Assembly: GCA_035293245.1 (NCBI GenBank)
Contig: DATDOO010000382.1
Span: 1 to 7,857, forward strand
Length of the DNA stretch: 7,857 nt
Direction: 5' to 3'
DNA from: DATDOO01 sp035293245
GTDB lineage: Bacteria > Pseudomonadota > Gammaproteobacteria > Methylococcales > Methylococcaceae
Of this stretch, positions 1-4,861 are shown piece after piece. A program made the position numbers and the translations under genes. Below the pieces are notes generated by a model that was not told the origin of the DNA, searched no databases, and saw nothing but the letters and a program-made list of their open reading frames with translations. Every line of letters starts with the position of its first letter. The stretch's first letter is position 1.

Positions 1-519
1 CAGTGCCACCGCCAACCCCTGGTACAGCCCCAGCCGTTGCCCGGCCACGCTGAGCAGCGCCATCAGCAGGACGACGCAGATCAGTACGGCGGCGAGGCGC
101 GGCACCAACAAGAGTTGCAGCGTCTCCAGATAAAAACGCACGGCCAGCCCCAGCGCCAGGATGAGCACGAACAGCCCCACCCCCCAGACCAGGCCGGTCT
201 CGCGGAAGGCCAGGGCGATGAGTACGGGCATGAAAGTGCCGAATGTGCGAAAACCCACCACATTGCGGATCAGCACGATCAGCAACGCCCCCAGCGGCAC
301 GGTCAGCAGGACGCGGTAGACGTTCTGCGTGTGCGGCGGCAGGCTGAACAGCGAGGATTCCAACAAGAAGGCGTCGAAAGCGGACAAAGCCGCGCCGTCC
401 GGGGGCGGGACGGCTGCGGGAAGGAGGGGCAAGCCGAGATGCGCGGCCTTGTAATAGCACAGCGACGCACCCAGCAGCGCCAGCATCAGGGCGAGAGGAA
501 CGACGCGCGGGCGATTCAC
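1..519 (-). CDS. 7TM_transglut/UUP1-type membrane protein lacking its transglutaminase-like domain (partial, C-terminus beyond window)
   Basis: The frame is open for 173 codons from a GTG at 519-517 to base 1, where the window cuts it. Residues 7-23 form a membrane anchor followed by YYKAAHLGLPLPP, which resembles the N-terminus of 'inactive transglutaminase fused to 7 transmembrane helices' proteins. Residues 57-173 (SLFSLPPHTQNVYR, VGFRTFGTFMPVLIALAFRE, LLLVPRLAAVL) resemble the start of the 7TM module. Family members are usually about 500 residues, with a periplasmic transglutaminase-like domain between these parts. Here only about 25-35 residues separate them, so that domain appears to be absent. 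The GTG start lies 24 bases after the retropepsin-like gene and is preceded by a weak GGGGCAGG. An in-frame ATG at 486-484 would cut into the anchor, so GTG is preferred. The function is unknown. In related genomes it is found with a retropepsin-like protein and a RimK-like ATP-grasp ligase. Family assignment is by recall of conserved motifs. Confidence 0.82.
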   Translation of the reverse strand, partial: MNRPRVVPLALMLALLGASLCYYKAAHLGLPLLPAAVPPPDGAALSAFDAFLLESSLFSLPPHTQNVYRVLLTVPLGALLIVLIRNVVGFRTFGTFMPVLIALAFRETGLVWGVGLFVLILALGLAVRFYLETLQLLLVPRLAAVLICVVLLMALLSVAGQRLGLYQGLAVAL

Positions 520-543
520 GGCCCTGCCCCGACAAAACCGGTG

Positions 544-1143
544 TTAATGGCGCTTTTTCCGCTCGGTTCCGGACTCATCCTTGCCCGCACCGTCCTTCCG
601 GGCCAGGCATTGCCCCACGTTGTCGCGGGTCATGAACGTCGCGCCCGGATCGACCAGTGCCACGTTCTTGAGAAAGTCGCGGCCCAACAGGATGCGGTAG
701 TTGTAACCGGACCGGTCCTCCAGGGTGAACTCGCTCTCGTAACGCTCGCCGTTCAGGCAAAAGCCCAGTTTCACCACCGGCCGGGCGTCCACCTCCCCGC
801 CGTGCTGCTTGACGCGCGTCATGCGCGCCAGCGGTTTCTCCAGCATCAGCGGCTCGTCGGCCGGCTGCCCCGCCTCGGCCTCGCCCGGTTCGAGGGTGAA
901 GCGCACCCAGGGCGCCTCCCCTTTGCCGATATGTTCGATGTCTTTGGCGTGGATGGACGAGGTCTTGGTCCCCGTATCCAGCTTGGCGCGCATCTTGGTC
1001 TTGCGCGACTCCACGACCACGGACTCCAGCCAGCCCATGATCGTGCGGGTCTGGACTTCCAGTTTCGGTGCGGCCGGTTCTTCCTCGGCTCGCGCCGCAC
1101 CGGCCAGGAACAGCAATAAGAGACAAAAATTCAGTCGCTTCAT
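544..1143 (-). CDS. Exported RimB-like retropepsin-fold protein (family annotated 'ATP-dependent zinc protease', COG4067/PF05618)
   Basis: This 199-residue protein has a likely Sec signal peptide: K2 and R3, a hydrophobic stretch at 5-16, and an ARA cleavage site after residue 19. The mature part starts with GWLESVVVES and has the aspartyl-protease-like motif LDTGTKTSSIHA with D56-T57-G58. It ends with DRSGYNYRILLGRDFL (143-158) and VDPGATFM, typical of this family. 'ATP-dependent zinc protease' is a historical name; the visible motif is that of a single-domain retropepsin, which would act as a dimer. The lysine/arginine-rich tail (ERKKRH) is probably disordered. The start ATG has no clear Shine-Dalgarno sequence but is required for the signal peptide. 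The gene lies 51 bases after the ABC permease and 24 before the 7TM gene. Family context suggests a role with the 7TM protein and an ATP-grasp ligase at the envelope. The substrate is unknown. Confidence 0.85.
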   Translation of the reverse strand: MKRLNFCLLLLFLAGAARAEEEPAAPKLEVQTRTIMGWLESVVVESRKTKMRAKLDTGTKTSSIHAKDIEHIGKGEAPWVRFTLEPGEAEAGQPADEPLMLEKPLARMTRVKQHGGEVDARPVVKLGFCLNGERYESEFTLEDRSGYNYRILLGRDFLKNVALVDPGATFMTRDNVGQCLARKDGAGKDESGTERKKRH

Positions 1144-1194
1144 GCGATTTAAACGATCAAGGGTAAAAACGAGCGGCAGATTGTAACAAGGGCG

Positions 1195-2529
1195 TCACTT
1201 CTTCGCGTTTTCCAGCCGCCAGCGGCTCACGGTCAGCGCCACCGCCAGCGCGGCCTGCAGGAACAGAATCACGCTGGAAAAAACGATGGACTCCCGCTCC
1301 CAAAAGGACGGCAGCACCCATTTCGCCAGGGTTTCCGCGCCCATCGCCCTGAGCAGCGACGGCAAAATCCAGTAAAGCACCAAGAGGTACAGGAGGGTTG
1401 CCCCTTCCACCCAGCTGCGGCGGGGACGGCCAAAGCTGAAAAAGAGATAGAGCGAAGAATCGCGCACCGCCAGCAAAAGCAGCGGCAACGGCGGAAGAAA
1501 AATGTTGGAGAGCCCGCCGGCAAACTCCAAGGGGTACAACGCCATCATCAGGCCGGAAATACCGGCGAGCAGCAGGGACACGGGCCAGCACGGCAGTTCC
1601 TCCAGAACGCGCCGCCATTGCCGCGCTTCAGCGCTGAGCAGCAGGCGGCGCACCAGCGGCGCGTCGCTGCGCTCGGCGAACAGCATCAGATAGGTCAGTC
1701 CCAGGTTGAGCAACAGGCCGGTCCAGCCCAACAAGCCCGCCCGCTCCACCCCGGCGAGAAAATCGGCCGTATCCAGGAAACCCGTCAGATACGCGATCGC
1801 AAACAGCGCAAAAGCCACCCAGGCCACCGGCGTGGTGCGCACCTGCAATTCCCGGCACATGAGCCGGCAGGCGCCGAACACCGCCCAGGCGGCGAACGCG
1901 GCGGCCGAAACCAGTAAAAAATCCAAGCGGGGAAACGCCCCGCCCCACCAGTAAACCAGTTGCTGCGACCCCGCCGTATCCATCACCCTCCCCAACAGGG
2001 GCAAGACGCCGAACAGCAACAGAAAAACAACCAGCAGGCCCGGCATGCGCCGCTCGCGGACCGCTTCGTGGCGCGTGGCGAGCAGGCTGAACAGCAGACC
2101 CAGCGCATGCAGCAGGAGGGCCGCCGCCACCAGCAGCAGCGCGTAACGGCCCGCCGGCCAGTCGGACGGCGCGGCGGCGAGCAGCACCGCCAGGCAGAAC
2201 AAGCCGCCGTACCAGGTAAACACCGGCGCGCCGAACAGCTTGCCCCAGGTCATGGACCACGGACTCAGGGCCGACAGGCGCTGGCCGTCCCAGGTGTGCT
2301 CGTTCGCCTCGCGGGTCACGGAATCGGCGGCCAGCCGGGTGCCCCACAGGCCGACGATCAGGGCAAAAAAGCCGATGGCCATGCCGGCCAGTACCTTGGC
2401 GGAACCGGCACCGCTCTCCGCGCTCGCGGTGTGCGCCAGCAAAAAAACCAGGATCAGCACGCCGGGCATGGCGATGAGCCGGTGCAGGGAGAACTCGAGC
2501 CAGATGTAGCGGAGCAGTTCGGGGTTCAT
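1195..2529 (-). CDS. ABC-2-type transporter permease, about 12 transmembrane segments
   Basis: A 444-residue, very hydrophobic protein with roughly eleven or twelve predicted membrane segments (for example about 18-35, 47-67, 128-149, 163-178, 378-396 and 417-436). The cytoplasmic stretch around residues 68-100 (ADSVTREANEHTWDGQRLSA, then WSMTWGKLFGAP) resembles the loop in ABC-2 permeases that contacts the ATPase, where a conserved E and a GK pair recur. The ATG overlaps the stop of the upstream ATPase gene (ATGA at 2529-2526), and AGGAGAG at 2541-2535 lies 5 bases before the start. The pair is therefore probably translationally coupled and forms one transporter. The two halves of the protein both look membrane-embedded, so it may function as a single long permease instead of a homodimer of short ones. 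The substrate cannot be read from the sequence; export or a lipid/envelope role is an inference. Confidence 0.85.
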   Translation of the reverse strand: MNPELLRYIWLEFSLHRLIAMPGVLILVFLLAHTASAESGAGSAKVLAGMAIGFFALIVGLWGTRLAADSVTREANEHTWDGQRLSALSPWSMTWGKLFGAPVFTWYGGLFCLAVLLAAAPSDWPAGRYALLLVAAALLLHALGLLFSLLATRHEAVRERRMPGLLVVFLLLFGVLPLLGRVMDTAGSQQLVYWWGGAFPRLDFLLVSAAAFAAWAVFGACRLMCRELQVRTTPVAWVAFALFAIAYLTGFLDTADFLAGVERAGLLGWTGLLLNLGLTYLMLFAERSDAPLVRRLLLSAEARQWRRVLEELPCWPVSLLLAGISGLMMALYPLEFAGGLSNIFLPPLPLLLLAVRDSSLYLFFSFGRPRRSWVEGATLLYLLVLYWILPSLLRAMGAETLAKWVLPSFWERESIVFSSVILFLQAALAVALTVSRWRLENAKK

Positions 2530-3479
2530 TTCTTCTCTCCTGCCCTGATGGTGGTATGCACGGTGCGCAGATAGGATTCCTGGAGATTCTGCCGCTCCTC
2601 GGCAAAGCCGGCCACCGGCAGGCCGGCCAGCACCAGTTCACGCAGCAGGGTGGCACTCGCCGCCGCATCCCCCGGCAGGGCGAGCAGCGCGTCCGTTGCG
2701 CCGGATTCGAGCAGATGCGCCCCCGCCGGCAAGAAAGACGACAACGCTGCGGGCCAATCCGCGACCGGCCGCGCCAGGGCGATGCGCACCTGCCGCGCAG
2801 CTTGCCCCGCCGCGGCCTCGGACAACGGGCGATGCTCCACCACCCGCCCGCCGCGCAAGACCAGCATGTCGGTGGAGTACTCGTCCAACTCGGCGAGGAT
2901 GTGGGAGGACACCACCAGCGTGAGACCCTCCGCCTGGAGGCGGCGGAACAGGCCGGCCAGGGAATGGCGCGCCTCCGGATCGAGGCCGGACGCCGGTTCG
3001 TCCAGCAGCAGCACGTCGGGACGGTGAATGATGGCCTGGCCGATGGCGACCCGCTGGCGCATGCCGCGCGACAACTCGCCGCAGCGCGACTCCAGCCGCT
3101 CCGCCAGTTCCAGGGCTTCGGCGGTCTGGACGACGGCGGTCTCGGCCTGCTCCGCGTCCACCCCGTGCGACAGGGCTGCATACTGGAGCGCACGGCGCAC
3201 GCTCAGCGCTTCGTAAAGACCGAAAAAGTCGGAGAGATAACCCACCCGCCGGTGACAGGCGCGCGGCTCTTCGCTCACATCCACGCCGGCCAGGGAAATC
3301 CGGCCGAGAAACGGCGGCTCCAGCCCGGCCAGGCAGCGCAGCAGGGTGGTCTTGCCCGCCCCGTTGGGTCCCACCAGCGCCGTCACGCTGCCCGCCGCCA
3401 CCGTGAAACTCACGTCCTGCAACGCCTTGACGCCGGGATACTCGAAACACAGTCCTTCCACGCGAATGGCCGCTTCCAT
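2526..3479 (-). CDS. ABC transporter ATP-binding protein (NatA/GldA-like, ABC-2 export type)
   Basis: A 317-residue ATPase with a complete nucleotide-binding domain: Walker A GPNGAGKTT (37-45), signature LSRGM (136-140), Walker B VLLLDE (156-161), D-loop SGLD (164-167) and switch histidine H193 in VVSSH. The Q-loop position reads GYLSDFFGLYEALSV, with D84 where most ABC ATPases have Gln; GldA-like ATPases often show this GYxxDxFGxY form. A C-terminal extension (about 225-317) follows the core. The frame is open further upstream to 3629, but the N-terminal 50 residues so gained have no ABC character and overlap the PerM-like gene. The ATG at 3479 has an excellent ribosome-binding site and begins MEAAIRVEGLCFEYPG, a normal ABC N-terminus, so it is chosen. 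It energises the permease encoded immediately downstream. Confidence 0.93.
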   Translation of the reverse strand: MEAAIRVEGLCFEYPGVKALQDVSFTVAAGSVTALVGPNGAGKTTLLRCLAGLEPPFLGRISLAGVDVSEEPRACHRRVGYLSDFFGLYEALSVRRALQYAALSHGVDAEQAETAVVQTAEALELAERLESRCGELSRGMRQRVAIGQAIIHRPDVLLLDEPASGLDPEARHSLAGLFRRLQAEGLTLVVSSHILAELDEYSTDMLVLRGGRVVEHRPLSEAAAGQAARQVRIALARPVADWPAALSSFLPAGAHLLESGATDALLALPGDAAASATLLRELVLAGLPVAGFAEERQNLQESYLRTVHTTIRAGEKK

Positions 3480-3483
3480 CAAA

Positions 3484-3491
3484 TCCTCCTT
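3484..3491 (-). promoter_or_regulatory. Strong Shine-Dalgarno of the ABC ATPase gene
   Basis: AAGGAGGA on the minus strand lies 4 bases before the ATG at 3479-3477. It decides the start codon against the longer open frame reaching 3629, and is the strongest ribosome-binding site in the window. Confidence 0.85.
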
Positions 3492-3510
3492 AAATCCATA
3501 TATGCAAAAA

Positions 3511-4584
3511 TCAGCCGGACGCCAAGCCGCCCTCTTCCTGCCCCAACCGCGGCCATACGGCCAGCACCGCCCGCACCAGCGTCGCCAGGGGAATGGCGAA
3601 AAACACGCCCCAGAATCCCCACAGGCCACCGAAAAACAGCACGGCGACGATGATCGCCACCGGATGCAGGTTCACCACCTCGGAAAACAGGAGCGGCACC
3701 AGCACCGCGCCGTCCACCGTGTGCAGGATGGCGTAGGCGACCATCAACCAGGTGAAGGGGTCGGACAGGCCCCACTGGAACAGGGCCACCAGCATCACCG
3801 GCACGGTCACCAGCATGGCGCCGATGTACGGAATCACCACCGACAACCCCATCAGCACCGCCAGCAGCAGGGCGTAGTGGAGGCCCATCAGGGTGAAGGT
3901 CAGGTAGCTGGCGAGCAGAAAGATCAGGATTTCGATGATCTTGCCGCGGATGTAATTGCCGATCTGCCGGTCCACGTCCTGCCAGACACGGGTCGACAGG
4001 TGGCGGTCGCGCGGAAGATACTGGCCGAACCAGCCGAGAATCGCGTCCCGGTCCTTGAGGAAAAAGAAGATCAAGAGGGGCACCAGGATCAGATACACCG
4101 ACATGGTGACCACGCCGAGCAGCTTGGAGTAGGAATAGCTGAGCAGCGTCTGGCCGTAGGCCACCAGATCGCGGCGCACTGCGGCGATGATTTCCTGCAA
4201 CTGCTCCTGGGTGATGAATTTGGGGTAGCGCTCCGGCAGGCGCATGACCAGATCCTGGCCCTGGTTGATCATGGAGGGCAGTTGCTGGATGAGCTCCACG
4301 GTCTGCTGGTAGAGGAGCGGCAACAGGCCCAGGAACACGTAAAGGACGCCGGCGAGGAAAGCGCAATAGACCACCAGCACCGCCGGGAGCCGCGGCACGC
4401 GCCAGCGCTCGGCCAGTTCGACCAGGCCGTCCAGCAGGTAGGCCAGCACGACCGCGGCGAACACCGGCATCATCATGTCCGAGAGGGTGACGACCCCCAC
4501 GAAGCCGACCACCAGCAGCACGATGAGGGAAATGGTCTGGGCGTTCGGCAGGATGCGCTTCACCCAGTCGCGCAGAATGTCCAT
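3511..4584 (-). CDS. AI-2E family transporter / PerM-type membrane protein
   Basis: A 357-residue polytopic protein of the PerM/YdiK/TqsA superfamily. Visible family features are two N-terminal membrane helices (about 17-35 and 38-55), a third near 68-90, an amphipathic extracytoplasmic stretch (about 95-150) without strong hydrophobicity, and a helical bundle including VYLILVPLLIFFFLKDRD and GNYIRGKIIEILIFLLASY. The signature C-terminal block around 305-332 contains NLHPVAIIVAVLFFGG and WGFWGVFFAIPLA. Members have been linked to quorum-signal export or Na+/H+ antiport, but most, including this one, have no assigned substrate. The start ATG has GAGGA about 10 bases upstream, a weak site. It is the first gene of the leftward cluster, divergent from nrdA and 31 bases upstream of the ABC ATPase. 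Co-transcription with the ABC genes is inferred from spacing. This gene is often annotated perM, but the symbol is not certain here. Confidence 0.9.
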   Translation of the reverse strand: MDILRDWVKRILPNAQTISLIVLLVVGFVGVVTLSDMMMPVFAAVVLAYLLDGLVELAERWRVPRLPAVLVVYCAFLAGVLYVFLGLLPLLYQQTVELIQQLPSMINQGQDLVMRLPERYPKFITQEQLQEIIAAVRRDLVAYGQTLLSYSYSKLLGVVTMSVYLILVPLLIFFFLKDRDAILGWFGQYLPRDRHLSTRVWQDVDRQIGNYIRGKIIEILIFLLASYLTFTLMGLHYALLLAVLMGLSVVIPYIGAMLVTVPVMLVALFQWGLSDPFTWLMVAYAILHTVDGAVLVPLLFSEVVNLHPVAIIVAVLFFGGLWGFWGVFFAIPLATLVRAVLAVWPRLGQEEGGLASG

Positions 4585-4647
4585 CTTCGGGTTTTCCTCT
4601 TGTTATTTTGCCTGAAAAGGTCCTGTCTGCACGCCCATGGTACACCA

Positions 4648-4670
4648 CCAATCCGCCGGGAGCGGATTGG
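4648..4670. repeat. Perfect 9-bp inverted repeat (hairpin) in the divergent spacer
   Basis: CCAATCCGC (4648-4656) and GCGGATTGG (4662-4670) are exact reverse complements separated by the 5-base loop CGGGA. Neither strand has a T-run after the stem, so a simple intrinsic terminator is unlikely. It lies 64-86 bases upstream of the PerM-like start, so it could be an operator or a leader-RNA hairpin for the leftward genes. Confidence 0.6.
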
Positions 4671-4715
4671 CACGCACAGCGCCCGCAGGGTGCCGGTCAG
4701 GACCGCCCGGCATGA

Positions 4716-4737
4716 AAAACCCCGCCCGCCATGCGGG
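4716..4737 (-). terminator. Possible minus-strand intrinsic terminator
   Basis: On the minus strand CCCGC (4737-4733) can pair with GCGGG (4725-4721) across a 7-base loop, followed by a G and five T (4719-4715 region). An alternative pairing CCCGC/GCGGG with a 3-base loop competes. The stem is only 5 bp. No minus-strand gene ends here; it could stop antisense transcription from nrdA, or be chance in GC-rich DNA. Confidence 0.3.
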
Positions 4738-4766
4738 ACGCGGCCTGGGCCTACATAGCGCGTCGA

Positions 4767-4782
4767 ACACACTATATTGTGC
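4767..4782. promoter_or_regulatory. NrdR box 1 (strong candidate)
   Basis: The 16-mer ACACACTATATTGTGC matches the published NrdR-box consensus aCaCwAtATaTwGtgt at 14 of 16 positions; the mismatches are positions 6 and 16. It contains the AT-rich TATATT, which could also serve as a -10 element, so binding would block the promoter. It sits 80-95 bases before the nrdA start. NrdR is the Zn/ATP-cone repressor of ribonucleotide reductase genes. Confidence 0.75.
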
Positions 4783-4798
4783 ATGTAAAGACATTGAC

Positions 4799-4814
4799 TC
4801 ACAGTTTATGGTGG
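4799..4814. promoter_or_regulatory. NrdR box 2 (weaker candidate)
   Basis: TCACAGTTTATGGTGG keeps the outer CAC-N8-GTG frame of the NrdR consensus and matches 11 of 16 positions. Its start is 32 bp from that of box 1, leaving 16 bp between boxes. This is the about three-helical-turn spacing typical of tandem NrdR boxes. Weak alone, it is credible because of the spacing and the gene downstream. It covers the ATG at 4808, an argument against that codon as the nrdA start. Confidence 0.55.
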
Positions 4815-4850
4815 GCAACACTAATACATCCCTTCCCCCAACACCCGCGA

Positions 4851-4856
4851 GAGAGG
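4851..4856 (+). promoter_or_regulatory. Shine-Dalgarno of nrdA
   Basis: GAGAGG ends 5 bases before the ATG at 4862. The other in-frame upstream starts (4637, 4808) have no comparable purine-rich site, so this site decides the start. Confidence 0.75.
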
Positions 4857-4861
4857 CCGTC

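Noticed and set aside
37..1119. Long plus-strand open frame (360 codons) opposite the retropepsin and 7TM genes
   Set aside because: It is rich in Gln, His, Arg and Gly with no recognisable domain, and lies antisense to two genes with clear family motifs; a GC-rich shadow frame.
1180..1185. TACAAT on the minus strand before the retropepsin gene as a -10 box
   Set aside because: It matches the -10 consensus well, but no acceptable -35 lies 16-18 bases upstream, so a separate promoter is not supported.
3495..3505. TCCATATATGC, the reverse complement of GCATATATGGA at 7778-7788
   Set aside because: An 11-base match between two sites in a window of this size is expected by chance, and their contexts are unrelated.
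3480..3629. N-terminal extension of the ABC ATPase from 3629
   Set aside because: It overlaps the end of the PerM-like gene in another frame, has no ABC character, and the start at 3479 has an AAGGAGGA site.
2556..4758. Two long overlapping plus-strand frames opposite the ABC ATPase and PerM-like genes (2556-3653 and 3346-4758)
   Set aside because: Low-complexity composition full of HQ, HH and RR, no domain, and antisense to strongly supported genes.
4794..4827. TTGACT (4794-4799) with TAATAC (4822-4827) as an nrdA promoter
   Set aside because: Both hexamers look good alone, but they are 22 bases apart, too far for a sigma-70 promoter.
4637..4861. Longer N-terminus of nrdA starting at 4637 or 4808
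   Set aside because: The extra residues have no NrdA similarity, no Shine-Dalgarno precedes these starts, and they would overlap the NrdR boxes.
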